Translations under genes and position numbers: made by a program
Part shown: piece by piece, positions 33,845-45,628 of the stretch
How the letters are laid out: every line of letters starts with the position of its first letter
How positions within the stretch are numbered: position 1 is the first letter of the stretch
NCBI GenBank assembly: GCA_027625915.1
Contig: JANTQA010000076.1
Location: 2,480,001 to 2,544,000 of the forward strand
Length of the DNA: 64,000 nucleotides
Direction: 5' to 3'
Source: Anaeramoeba flamelloides
Taxonomy: Eukaryota; Metamonada; Anaeramoebidae
The notes under the pieces: generated by a model
Told to the model about the DNA's origin: nothing
Databases searched by the model: none
The model's input: the letters and a program-made list of their open reading frames with translations, nothing else

Positions 33845-36184
33845 TTATTTATCGACCCCTGGAAATAAAGTTTTATAAATTACCAACCCTTTTGGTATAA
33901 CCATAAAACATTGAGACAATAGCATTAAACAATGTAAAAATTGGTGGAATGATAAAAATAAAAATATTGAATGGAAAATATTGTATTTAAAGATTAATAC
34001 AATTCTAAAAATTATCATTATCAATTCAAATAGTAACCTAGCTATACGAAAACAAAAATGAATCCAAAAAATTTCTTCATATTTGACATTCTCGCTCAAA
34101 ACACAATGCTCTATGTTTGTAAAATATACTAGTATGGTTGAAAAAAAGCAAAGAGCAATACCGGTTCTATAAATATGCTTATTATCGTAATCAATCTGAT
34201 AGGACAGGGCAAGAGATAAAAAGGTTGCAGCGTTTATGAAATCTAAAATTGAAAGTAGATGTTCGTTATGTCTCAAATTATTAAAATAGAGTTTGCTTTC
34301 CAAATAATTGGTGTCAGGATTTAAAAGTTGATAAAGCTGATAATTGGCACTATATGCTCTTTGCTTGCGGATGTGGTTTTCTTCGACATGGGACATTGCT
34401 GACAATGATTTTTGAAGTAAAAAAAAGATTAATGAGCAACAAATAATTAAAAGAATTAAATTTTGTTGGCACCAAAATGAGCTGGCGCGAGTTTCTTTTA
34501 ATTTTGTAATCCCCCAGTACAAATATGGCATCCTTCCGCCTGCAATTGCTGCGAGTAAGAAAAAGTTATGAATGCCAACAAGGTAGGTGATCCAGCTTGA
34601 CGTATAACCCAATTCCCGTAATTCATCCAGATTCTTGAAATAGCAAATGATTGTTACTATTGTGAGCAAAACGGAAACGCCTGTTGCGATCCAAGCCGTT
34701 TTCCCGTTCGTTAAATAAATGTAGTAGTCCAAAAGCGTGGTAATACTAAGATAGGAAACGTTGAAGAGTATAAACCAAAATGCTGATTGCTTCAAATGGC
34801 TCCACTTGTTCATTTTGCCATTCAACCATTTCGAATTGCAATTATAGCTTTGCAAAGCATTACACAGATATCGCCAAAGGCAATATATGTTTTTGAAAAG
34901 AAACCAGGTTTGTTCAAATTGGGCATTTACGCTTAGCAAATACAGCCGAATAATTAGAGAAAATATTTCTGGAAGGACACTGAAGGTGCTACAAATTTTC
35001 TCAAATTTGATTGACAATTGATTCCGATAAAAGAATGTAAAATGTGATCTCATTATTTCAACTGGGCTACTGTCTTCACCATATTTATTATCATCGTCAT
35101 CGTATTCTTCGTCATTGCTATTGTTAGATTCGTTTGTGTACACAAACTTGACTTTTTGTTCACCTTTGGAGGCATTTTGCTTGTCCAGGATCCCTATTTG
35201 TCTAGTGACCTTTTTTTTGAGTAAGTCCGAATTCTTTAGTTCTGAAATTAATTGATCAGTGCCTTTCCCTTTTTTTAAGATTCTTTTCCAAAAAAAATGG
35301 GAAAGTGGCAAATTAATACTCGTGGAGAACAAAATCCGAACGATATTTGAGATAAACCACAAGGCAATGGTAATATTTAAGAAATAAGGATCAACAAATT
35401 GATTTAAAACCTTGTCCTGTGTCTTGGATCCATAAAAGACGGAATACAAACTTGCACAGTCCAGGAAGTTAATTGCAATATTCTCAATATTCAAATTATT
35501 AGTCTGCCCAAGAGGATCCATAAAATCTGCTGTTCTGATGATCCTTGCAAACGAGGAATAAAAGAGCGCAGAGATGCACATTAGATTTTGTAACCCTCCA
35601 ATGCCAAGTTTTTCTTTGTAAGTGAGATTTGACAATTCGTTTTGATAACCTAAAATAAAAAAACAAAATTGGATCAAATGGAGAATAATAAAAACCTGGT
35701 AATAATAAATTGTATTTTTTGAAATCTTGAAATCTTCGTCTAGCACGCTTTGGAAAAAGGACTTGATTTTTATCCTTTTATTTTTGATTAAGAAGATTGA
35801 GAAAATGTATAAAACCAACAGCACAATTAATATAACAATTGAGAGATAGTACATCACTGTTGAATCAAATGGCTTGAGTTTTTTTGTGTATAGCACTAAA
35901 TAAATCTGTTCAATCAGTAAAAAGAGCAAGGTTATGAGCCAAAAGGTCAATGAAAACACAGACGGGAATTTCAGTTCTTGATCTGCTCTTTCATAAAAGC
36001 GATAGATCGGGTGCCAAAGTGGGAAAACAAAATTAGTTAGTGATCTTATTGCTTGTTTTTCGTCAGGTTTACTTTCTGGTTTTACTTCGAGTTCTAAATC
36101 AATTACAGTGTCTTCACCATAAATTTGTTCGACAGAATAGATCTTACTTTCTAAAATTGGTTGTTGATCTGCTTCACAATCCAT
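33845..36184 (-). CDS. Large polytopic membrane protein, family not recognised
   Basis: Single exon. From the Met at 36184 it is 779 residues; an upstream in-frame Met at 36223 would add 13 (MFPFLTFHFNRKK), but MDCEADQQP looks the better start. About 85 soluble acidic residues are followed by a first group of hydrophobic segments (about 4-6), an acidic Asp/Asn-rich loop near 370-385 (with ESNNSNDEEYDDDD), then a second group of about 7-9 segments, giving perhaps 12-14 in all. Two segments sit in similar contexts, INFLDCASLYSVFY (first half) and LDFINAATFLSLAL (second half), which hints at an internal duplication. A WRYLCNALQSY stretch superficially resembles EXS-domain phosphate exporters, but the diagnostic EXS features and an SPX domain are absent, so I do not assign it. 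The frame is intact and codon use is richer in G/C than the flanks, supporting a real gene. Confidence 0.8.
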   Translation of the reverse strand: MDCEADQQPILESKIYSVEQIYGEDTVIDLELEVKPESKPDEKQAIRSLTNFVFPLWHPIYRFYERADQELKFPSVFSLTFWLITLLFLLIEQIYLVLYTKKLKPFDSTVMYYLSIVILIVLLVLYIFSIFLIKNKRIKIKSFFQSVLDEDFKISKNTIYYYQVFIILHLIQFCFFILGYQNELSNLTYKEKLGIGGLQNLMCISALFYSSFARIIRTADFMDPLGQTNNLNIENIAINFLDCASLYSVFYGSKTQDKVLNQFVDPYFLNITIALWFISNIVRILFSTSINLPLSHFFWKRILKKGKGTDQLISELKNSDLLKKKVTRQIGILDKQNASKGEQKVKFVYTNESNNSNDEEYDDDDNKYGEDSSPVEIMRSHFTFFYRNQLSIKFEKICSTFSVLPEIFSLIIRLYLLSVNAQFEQTWFLFKNIYCLWRYLCNALQSYNCNSKWLNGKMNKWSHLKQSAFWFILFNVSYLSITTLLDYYIYLTNGKTAWIATGVSVLLTIVTIICYFKNLDELRELGYTSSWITYLVGIHNFFLLAAIAGGRMPYLYWGITKLKETRASSFWCQQNLILLIICCSLIFFLLQKSLSAMSHVEENHIRKQRAYSANYQLYQLLNPDTNYLESKLYFNNLRHNEHLLSILDFINAATFLSLALSYQIDYDNKHIYRTGIALCFFSTILVYFTNIEHCVLSENVKYEEIFWIHFCFRIARLLFELIMIIFRIVLIFKYNIFHSIFLFLSFHQFLHCLMLLSQCFMVIPKGLVIYKTLFPGVDK

Positions 36185-36999
36185 TTTTTTTCTATTAAAA
36201 TGAAAAGTTAAAAATGGAAACAATGAAATGTGTTTTTTTTCCTTTTCTCAAAAGAGTTTTGAAAAAACAATTCATGAACTGTCCTATTTATAATTGGAGT
36301 TGCTTATCTATTCACAGAATTTGACAAATCTGGAAAACAAATTTATTCGTGTAGCAATTAATAAAAAAGAGAAAAAATCATAAACTGTTTCTGATCTTGT
36401 CAAGATTAAGAGTGTTTGGAATTTTTTGTTAGAGGAGGGTTGGGGTACGATTTTGAATAACAAAAATCAATTAAAATGATGATTTGTTGAAGGAAAATAA
36501 GAAAAATGTATTTTTTTGTTTCTTGTTAGATTTTTGTAGAAAATCCTGTGAGTAATGAAAAATCTTTAAAATTTTCGAGTATTTTAGTTCAAATGTAAAA
36601 TTTTTTTTTTTTACTTCTTGTTGGACTTTTTTATTTCGTTTGAAAATATTTTTATTGGAGTAAAAAATATTTCTTGTGGTAAAAAAGATTAACCTATGTT
36701 TCCAAATAAAAAGTGTGTTTTCATTTTATTGAAGATCTCTCAATTAACCCATCAAAGAAACCAACAATAAACCATAATTAATCAGCTATCATTGATTTGA
36801 TAAAGTTCAAAGATTAAAAAAGAAATTCCAAAAAATGAAGTATCAAAAAATAAAAAACATTTCTTTATTGTATCAATTGAAAAAAATTTGGTAAAGTAAA
36901 AAAAAATTGTGTCAGTCAAAAATTTGTTTTCGTTTTTTAAATAGGAAATATTGGCAAAACGATTTTTCATCGAGGAATCTTTTCATGAATAAATCTTAT

Positions 37000-38640
37000 A
37001 TTTAAGGACTATGTTTGCAATTTACCAAATAGTCCCAACACAGTTGGATCTTATCTCATTTAAAATGGAAAGGATTGATCTTCAACATATTCTTCACTTT
37101 TGTTCAAAAAAATCATTTTATACCATTTTTTAAATGAAAAATTCACAAGAAATTTTGAGAGATGCAAACCAGTACACCTTGTTAAGGATCGTGAAAATGA
37201 AAAAGAAAAAACAATCCCAATTTTTTAACATTAAAAACACTTCTCAACAAAAAACTTTAAAACTAAATAATCATATTGTCAATGATTGTTGATCATTGAG
37301 TCACTTTGAATTGTTAAATTGTCTCCACAAACCATTAATCTGTTGCACTCTACTGTGAAATATTATAAGACATATAAATTGATTGTCTATTATAAAATTG
37401 TGTTTTTTGAAATAGAAAATTCAATTTCGATCATAAGGTCAAAATATCAACTTCTCTTACTTCATTAGAGTTATTTTTTTTGTACAAACAAAGACAAAAA
37501 TTAAATTTTCTCAGATAAAAGAGATCAAAGAAATCACAGAAACCTTGAAACAAAAGAAATCACCGAAACCCTTGTAAACTTGAAAGTATTTTTCGATCAC
37601 TGTTTTGAAATTGTAAAAACTAGATTTTTACACAATATTGGAAATTGAAGATCCACATTAATGCAAGTATTTTAATGAATTTGTTTGTCAATTTCCAAAA
37701 CCAAAGGAACCAAAAAATGGATAATTTATTTTTAATCTTATATTATAAATTTTATAGTTTAAGATGAGCCTCAAAAACCCTTTTACAGTTTTTTGTACAA
37801 AATAAAATTTCAGAATAGAAAATCAATTTCAGTGGTCACTTATAAGTTTCCACAGTAGGGTTGGGAAGAATGTATTAATTACTACAAATGGTGTGTGATT
37901 TTGTCTAAACTTTTTTTTTGATTCTTTTTGTTTTTCCTTAAATTAAATCTCCCACCACGACTAAGAGGAGGGTGTCTCATCGAATTGTTTTTGGAACAAC
38001 ATGATCCATGCTAAGAACTTCACATTTAATTACTTTTTTCATAAATTTTTTTTTTGTTTGGATGGTTTCTCTCAAAATGCAAGTTGTTGTATCAAGAGAA
38101 ATTGGGTTGAGCTTGTTTGGTAACTGTTTTGAAAAATTTTTCATGAAAGAGTCTTTTTGGAATAAAATTTTAAAAATTTGTCTTTTATTCTTTATTTAAA
38201 CAATTAAAATATTGTAACATTTGAGAAAAAATGATCTTTCAATTTTTGGAAATGGAAAGTTTAATAAAGTTAATACAATACCAAACTCAAGTACCATTTC
38301 ATTATTCAAAAATCTCTTTATTTTAAAATAGCTAGGGTATATTCATCTAAAATTTTCACTTTTCTCCATTTTGATCTTTTAGGTGAAAATGGAAAACCTT
38401 CTCAAGCTCAACTCACATATCACAAATAAACAAAAGAGAACCCTCAACGTCATCTCAAGGTTTGTCACTAGCATCTAAATTGAAATTTTCTCAAAAAGCT
38501 GTTTTTTTGCCAACCTTCTTTTTCATATCGAGATAGGAGTCTATACAATTTCAGTCAAAAAATGTTATTTTTTCCACTTATATCCCACGGAATAAATAAT
38601 TGTCAGATTTACCAAATCTCAGAATCTTCTTTTATCAACA
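37000..38640 (+). repeat. Diverged dispersed repeat, pair of 28850-29960
   Basis: Blocks at about 37090-37265 (CCATTTTTTAAATG, AAATTCACAAGAAATTTTGA) and 38355-38640 (TTTTCACTTTTCTCCATTTT, AACTCACATATCACAAATAA, TTTCTCAAAAAGCTG, CCAACCTTCTTTTTC) match the other region in order. The spacing between blocks is larger here by several hundred bases, so at least one copy carries extra sequence. Confidence 0.5.
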
Positions 38641-39442
38641 AAGGACATCAAATTTCAATTGCAAATGTAATTCTGAAGAAAAAATAAAGTAACTTTCAAT
38701 TATAATTTTTAGAAAACAATATCATTTCGTTACATTTTGATCCTTTGGTATTGCTTTGGAACACTAAAAACACAAAAATTGATTTTTAATTGCCCACTTT
38801 ACTAAAAATAATAATTATTTTTTTTATTTTGATTATGTTCTAAGATCAAGTTAGTGATTGTTTGGGAAGACCAAAAAAGAATAATTGTTTTAAATTAAAG
38901 TTTGTTCGATGGTGATTTTTTGAATTTAAATGGTTTTGAAACTATAAATATTTTGTTATTTTGAAGTTTTGATTGTAAAACATTAGTAGAAAAAAACTAC
39001 TTGAGTAAAAATATCTTTTTTCGGGGTTTATTTGATTCAATTAGGTTAAAAGGTGTCTTTAAGATTAACTGTGATAAATACACATTATCTAACAATGATG
39101 AATATCTTATTGAATTAATAGATTTTAATATTTCTCCTTAAATAGTTATCTGATTATTTTTAGTAAAGTTTAAAAATATCATTCAATTTGTTTATTTTTA
39201 AAGTTCAAAAGCAATTCCTAAGGGCCAAAATGGAATGAAATGATATTTTTTTTGAAAATTATTATTGATTTGTCTTTTGTTTGACTTAAATCTAAGATTT
39301 GTTCATAAAATGTTACTTTGATCAAAAATCATTTTGCCAATGTTTACTATTTAAAAAATGAAAAAAAATTTTTGACTGGGCCAATTTTTTTTAATGAACC
39401 AAATTTTTTTTCACAATGGTGAAATAATTTTTCTCATCTTAA

Positions 39443-40759
39443 GGAGTTAGAGTCACAATATATTTCTGTCTAATCAAAGTAAACTCGATTTCACTCAAAG
39501 TGGCCCAACCAAAAATGAAAAACTCAATTAATTTTTAAGAATCAACTAAACCTAGATTGTAAGAAATACTAGAAATAATAAACTTCATATAAGAGCCTAT
39601 AATCATATAAGAAAATTCCTAACAAACGATAAAATTCAAAAAAAAATAAATGTTAAAAAAATTTTTGTGTTCCCTTTTATTGGAACACTTTGTGCCAAAT
39701 TCTCAATTTCTTTTGGTAATTAAAATTGTTGGCAATAATATTTTTTTACTTGGAAATATATGAATTGTAAAAGTGCATATAAAAAATAACTTTTCTTGAT
39801 TTTAATTTTGATTTTCAAACATTTTTTTTTACAAATTTTATTTTAAAAAAAAAAATAAAAAAAAAATAACAAAGAAAAAAAGAATGAAAAAAAAATTAAT
39901 AAATTGAACAAAATTTTACAAAATGAGAAAAAATGATTTTGATTCAAAAATTGAACTTTTAATTTGGGAAGAATAATGAATTAAACTCGTATGGTGTGTT
40001 TTATTTCTTCAATAAAATTGGGTGCCTTTGACTAAAAAAGAGTTTATGTTGTAATTCGGTGTAAATGATATTAGTGCAACATGGCTCAAATACCTCAAAA
40101 AAATCTATTATAAATCCTATTTACCGATAAATTCTTACATTTTTTACTAAAATATCACCTTAAAATTTTTCATTTTATAAATTTTTTATATTAATTCCTT
40201 TTCCAAATCTAAAAATAGAAATCTCAAAAAAACAGTATTCCATTATTTGATATTTCTTCTTTAGAACTTTAAAAAATAACTATTTTTTGATTTTTTTATT
40301 TCAAAGATTAACTCAATAATGTTCAACATAAAAACCTAAATACTGATTATTTTTATTTCCTTTTGATAAAGATTAATTGTAACATCAATTAATTTCCAAT
40401 ATTTCAGTACTAATTAGTCAAAAAAATATATTTGATAATTATACAATTTTTTAAATAAATTGATTTTTTTAGCTATTAATCCACATTTCGCTACAAATTC
40501 AAGAAAGATATTTTAGGGTTTTGGAGTCCGAATATTGATAATTCAACCTTTAAATTTGTAGATAAATGCATATTTTTTTCAAAAATTATTGCCTTTTTTA
40601 CTAAAACGAACGATCATTTTTAATTAATGAGATCAACAATTATTACTATTGACTAATCGTTTTTTTTATAGATATTTAAGACCATTTAGTACTAATGATG
40701 TTTAGGTCCAATAACAACGTTCTTTTATCTTAGGCTTCTCCTTGGTAGAATCTAATCCT
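39443..40759 (-). mobile_element. Family A MITE, interrupted copy
   Basis: Preceded by TTAA (39439-39442). Its outermost 38 bases (GGAGTTAGAGTCACAATATA ... ATCAAAG) match the inverted right end of family A. The match stops at 39481 and resumes at 40047 with TGTTGTAATTCGGTGTAAAT, exactly where family A should continue. Removing the family B insert and one TA leaves about 752 bp, against 753 and 747 for the other copies. The other end (GGTAGAATCTAATCCT) runs into a TA where family C begins. Confidence 0.88.
39482..40044 (+). mobile_element. Family B MITE inserted into family A
   Basis: A 563 bp element with TA duplicated on both sides (39480-39481, 40045-40046). Left end AACTCGATTTCACTCAAAGT then GGCCCAA; right end TTGGGTGCCTTTGACTAAAA then AAGAGTT. 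Because the host element is known from other copies, both boundaries are exact to the base apart from the TA ambiguity. Confidence 0.92.
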
Positions 40760-40762
40760 TTA

Positions 40763-40961
40763 TAGTTAGTTCCGCGTTTAAGGCACAAACTTTGAAGAGA
40801 AATTAAGACACAAATAAGAACCTTAATTTATATACATTAATTTGAATTCTCATTAGATAAATTGAATAAAAAATTTTTCAAAAAAAATATGTCTTAATTT
40901 GAGATTCATCTATGCCATAAATTTTTAACCAAAGTTTTTTTCTTAAAAGTGAAACTATCTG
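40763..40961. mobile_element. Family C foldback MITE, copy 6, at the end of family A
   Basis: A 199 bp element with TA flanks (40761-40762, 40962-40963). Left end TAGTTAGTTCCGCGTTTAAG then GCACAAA; right end TTAAAAGTGAAACTATCTG. The left TA falls in what should be the TTAA flank of family A, so it landed in that target site. Confidence 0.85.
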
Positions 40962-41394
40962 TATACTCTTTATCTCTTGAGATTTAAAAAGGATTATTAG
41001 TTTCCAGAATTTTTACATTTATAAAGATTTTGATTTCTTAGATTCTTAATTGTGAATTGTAGTCTTTTCCCTAAAACAGAACCTTTTTTGTTCTAATTAA
41101 AGTATTAGTTAGTTTCTCAAAGAAAAATTTACAAAAATCAAGATTTATTCAAAAAGTTGGGTTAACCTTTTCAGTACTAATTAACTACAATTAAGAATCT
41201 GATCAGGAAAAATTTACCAATCCTAAAAATTTGAAATTTACTAGTTCTTCTATATCTAAAGAGATAAAAGTCATATTTTCTCTATGCTTTGAATCATACG
41301 TCCCACACTATGGATATTTTTTTTTTTTTTGATATATTTTAATAGTCTTCTGGTATTTGATTTTTCTGAACATTACATTAAATGGAAATTTTTT

Positions 41395-41960
41395 CTTTTT
41401 TGAGCCAAAAATTCTTGTTCAAAGTTAAGGGTTGCTTTTTCAGGTTAAAACACTGAAATAATATATAAAACACCCTTGGAAGAGTTTTGTAATCTCATTA
41501 ATATATACATTCTGAGAAATTCTTTTTGAAAAAATGGGAAATTTTCAAAATTTTCACAATTATCAAATTTTTACCTTTCAAAGATCATGTCTAAAATTTG
41601 ATTTTAATATTTCAGAATTTCCATTTCAACTTTCTGAACTTACAATGATTCATCGAGCTGATCTACATATTTTTTACATTTTCTTTTACAAGTTTGAAAT
41701 GTTCTCAAATTTGAACTTGCACTTGAAAATCCCCAGAAGCCATTTTTTTTCAATTATTTTTTTTTGTTATTTTCAATTTTCCTTTTCATTGAAAAAGAAT
41801 GAAAAAAGGAGTACATGAATAGGTAAGGATGACAAACAATGTTTTTTTTTTTTATTGTCCAATTTCTTCAGAATGAAAATTCTTTTTGAGGAGTGGAAAT
41901 TGAAACAGTGCAATAACTAACCCTACAATCTCAGGGTGGGAAAGTAGTCCTTAAAATTTA
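41395..41960 (+). repeat. Dispersed repeat, pair of 42600-43141
   Basis: Long parallel alignment with the neighbouring copy about 1.2 kb downstream: CACCCTTGGAAGAGTT versus CACCCTTGAATAAGTT, the TTTTCACAATT block, GATCATG.CTAAA, CATATTTTTTACATT versus CATATTTTTTAAATT, and TTACAAGTTTGAAATGTTCT then CAAATTTGAA identical in both. The right end reads GGGTGGGAAAGTAGTCCTTA. The 94-codon frame at 41534-41818 lies inside and is not a gene. Confidence 0.75.
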
Positions 41961-42599
41961 GTGTTTTTTTTCAAATTTTGTAATTCGAGTAAAATCATTT
42001 TTAAATCTAAATTCGAAATTTAACTTGAAAGGGATCTAAAACCAAAATTTCTTGAATAATAATTTAATCCAAATTATATTTAGTCAACAGGAAATTTACT
42101 TCAATTGATTAAATATACTTGAAAATATTTTGGATAGATTTATTTACAATATTAAAAAAAAAAAAAAATTTTAAATTCGGCATTATTTTGTTTGAAAAAT
42201 AATTAAAATTTTTGGGGATCAATTCAAGTTTTTATTTAAAAGTCTTAAAAATCTTCAAAAATCGGCAATATTTTGACTTTTCTTTAATTGTCATTCTTCT
42301 AAAACATTTTTAGTAGTTAAGGTTTTTTTTTTCATTCTCTGGATAAGAAAATAGAAATAGTCCAAAAAATCAGGTAAAAATTTTACTTCACTTTCTAAAC
42401 TTTGACTTGATAAAAAGTAAAAAATTTGATATGGCCTCAATATTCTTTTTTTTTATAACAAAGAAAATTTACATGAAATAAATTGGGATTGTTTCCGTAT
42501 TTATTTGTTAGCCCCTTGCTTTTTATTATTGTTTTTTTAGGGGACTAAGGATATTTTACGAAAAGTGAATGTTTTGGAATCAAAAAAAGATAATCTATT

Positions 42600-43141
42600 G
42601 AATTTTTACGTCCTTTAAGGACTACGTTTTTAGGTAAAAAAAGGGAAATAATCGAGAAAATCACCCTTGAATAAGTTATGTAATCCAAGTAATATTTGTC
42701 CAAGGAGAATTTCTATTAGAAAAAATGAGAAATTTTCACAATTTCAACAATTTTCACAATCTTTACCTTGTTAGATCATGCTAAATTTTGATTTAAATAT
42801 TTTAGAATTCCCATTCCAACTTTCAGAACACACACTATTTTCTAGAGTTGTTCTGCATATTTTTTAAATTTACTTTTACAAGTTTGAAATGTTCTCAAAT
42901 TTGAAATGCACTTGAAAATCCCCAAAAGCAATTTTTTGTAATTATTTTTTTGGTTATTTACAATTTTCCTTTTCGTTTAATAACAAAGAAAAATAGTCTT
43001 CGTGAAAAGGTAAAGATGACAAAAAATGTTTTTTTTTTTTTTTTAGTCCAATTTCTTCTGTGTGAAAATTTTTTTTGAGAAGCGAAAGTGAAATAACACA
43101 ATTACTCAACCCCCTCAAGGGTGGGAACGTAGTCCTTAAAG
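42600..43141 (+). mobile_element. Dispersed repeat with inverted ends, pair of 41395-41960
   Basis: Same sequence family as the copy upstream. This copy shows inverted termini: CTTTAAGGACTACGTTTTTA near 42613 against GGGAACGTAGTCCTTAAAG near 43122-43140, with 16 of the outer 17 positions complementary. About 530 bp, non-coding; the inverted ends suggest a MITE of another family. Confidence 0.7.
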
Positions 43142-45114
43142 TACAAATAACCATATTTCGAATTTTCGGGACTTTTTATTTGGATGATTTTCTTGCAGTT
43201 GATAAATTAAGTACAAAAGAAAATTTGCTTTTGTTGAATAAAAAAAATATCTTTCTCTGTTTTTCGTTGGTTTTATCCGTAATAAAAAGTACTCAAAACA
43301 TGTCATTCTCCCAGGTCTTACAGTGGATTATTCAAAAAATAGTTTGTCACGGATTTTTAGATGTTAGTAATCCCAAAACTTTGGAAATAAAAGTAAAATC
43401 AATTTGAAATAAGTGAGTACTTTTTTTATAATTGTTAATTATAACAATTTTGATAACTTTGGGATTAAGTTCAAAGTTTGTGATCAGATTTTAAACGTAT
43501 TCTTAAAGTTAGTGGCTGGAGTGGGAAGAAAATCTCCTATTTTAAAAAAAGTAGTATCCTACCTTGTTTTCGAATGATAATTTAGACAAAATTTCAGTTT
43601 GTTATCTTTTTTTTTTTTCAATAATATTCCTTTCATCTCGGATTCTGATCTTACCAAGTATATATCCAATATTTCTTACCTAACACTATAAAAAAACTAG
43701 GTCAGACAACCATTCAAAATTGAGTTTACCGAAATTATCATGTATTTATTCAAAAACCTAAATGAAAAAAAAAAGAGAATATTTTTTCCCTTTTATTATT
43801 CAAAAACTATTATTATAACAGGTATCCTTTTTTTAAAAATGTGCTTTTCTTTAGTACCCAACCACTACACCTCTACACTATTTCAAGATTCAAACTCATA
43901 ACTTTATTTCTTCAGAAAACTTTGAACAATTTTTTAATTCTGAAAAAGTTTTCACTTTCTTAATTGACAACTCACATAAGGTTGTCAAAAAAAACACCTT
44001 TTGGAATACTATTTTTCTTAAAGTTCTTGAGAAAACCAACCAAACAAGGAAAAAAAAGTACAACATGATATTTAATAGAGAACCTTTCTGAAAAAGAAAA
44101 GTCAGATCTTTGAAAAAGAAAAAATACAAAAATTAAGGATTGAAGACAAATGGGTGGATTCAATACAATCACAGTTTTTCTAATTCTGTGTTTTTCTTGG
44201 AACATACTCTCATTAAAAATATTTTTCAAAAATTTACTATTTTTGCGATCTCCAAAACTATTCTAATAATTTCAATAATAAAATTTATTTAAATTATTTT
44301 GTTAGTTTGATTGAAAATGATATAATGAATTATTCTTTGAAGTTAATTTGTTTCTATATATTAATTGATTTGACTTTTCATTTTCAATTTTCTGTTTTCG
44401 AATGAATACCCAATAAAATAAGGTACTTCACTTTTTTTCCCTGTTTCACTTTTTTACCTAAAAACAGTTTTCTTTTTGAAGTTATTCGTTTTATTATTTC
44501 CAATGGTAACAACAGAGTGATTCAGAAATTTCTAATAAATACAAAAAATACTGAAAAAAATTGAAAGTTGCAGATCTATTTTAATAAATTATTTAACTTA
44601 ATTTGTAAATATATTTCTCACCTTTCTTAGAATTTTATCAAATAAAATAAGTTTAATTTTAGAAGTGAAATTTTTCAAAATCTAAGTTTTCTGCTTTCTC
44701 TAAGTAAAACAAATTAAAAATTTGGTTACACGAAATCGAATTTTTTCATTTATCTTATTCAAATAAAAATAAATTTACTTGAAATTTTGGACGTTTTTAA
44801 TCAGTTGAAGATTCAAAGGGGCCGAAACTATTCTCGGGTCACTATTAATTTCAGATTTGTGGATTTTTCTTATTTTTTTTTTTTATGACAAATCTTGAAA
44901 GTATTAAAAGGATGTTATTTTTTTTGTTAAGAAAATTAACTTCGAAGGCAATTTTGTTCAAAAATCAACAATTTTTGAAAGTTTCTTTGTGTTCAATAAT
45001 AAATTTTAATAAAAAACCCTGTCAGCTTTTTTTAAACATAAAATTCAATTACTTTCTTGTTTGATAAAAAATAACTTATTTTTGCAAATATGCTTGATTT
45101 TTTGAAAAATAAAT

Positions 45115-45628
45115 GAGAAAAATTTTTCACTTCTTTTTTATTTGATTTGACAAGGAGAATTTTCAAGTAATGAGGTTGTTATTTGTGAAGGTGTTTGAAA
45201 AAGAAAAAAATATGAGTCAATACAAAATATCTTGATATCTTTTTTAAGATGTAAATTTGTTGCTCTTAATTGTAAAATACAAAGATCGATATTTTCATTT
45301 AGCTTTCCGAATAATTACTCCCCAAACAAAGAATTAAAGCGAGTCACCAAAATTCGCCCAATTTTAAATGACTGAAATTAATACTTTCGGCTTCTTTAAG
45401 AGAATACTAAAAATATGAAATGTAACATGATTTATTAAAATCTTTTTTTAGAAAGGCCAAACGAAAATTTTGTATTATTTATTTTACACAAATAGTAAAT
45501 TTAAAAGGACCTTTAAATCTAACACCAAAGGAATTAATTGAAGAATTGAAAAAAAGTAAATCTCTCAGATCGTTATCTCATTTCTATTTTGAATTTCTTT
45601 ACAAAAATATTGAGTTAAGGACTTTTTG
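45115..45628 (+). repeat. Dispersed repeat, pair of 15525-16062
   Basis: See the partner for landmarks: TTCATTTAGCTTTC at 45296, GGCTTCTTTAAGAGAATA, AAAATTTTGTATTATTTATTTTAC near 45460, and GAGTTAAGGACT near 45611. Low similarity, moderate confidence. Confidence 0.5.

Noticed and set aside
33845-36184. Assignment of the membrane protein to the EXS/XPR1 phosphate-exporter family
   Set aside because: Only one short stretch (WRYLCNALQSY) is reminiscent; the other EXS hallmarks and the SPX domain are absent.
43075-43407. 110-codon plus-strand open frame
   Set aside because: Its 5' part overlaps the right terminus of the repeat at 42600-43141 and it has no recognisable domain.
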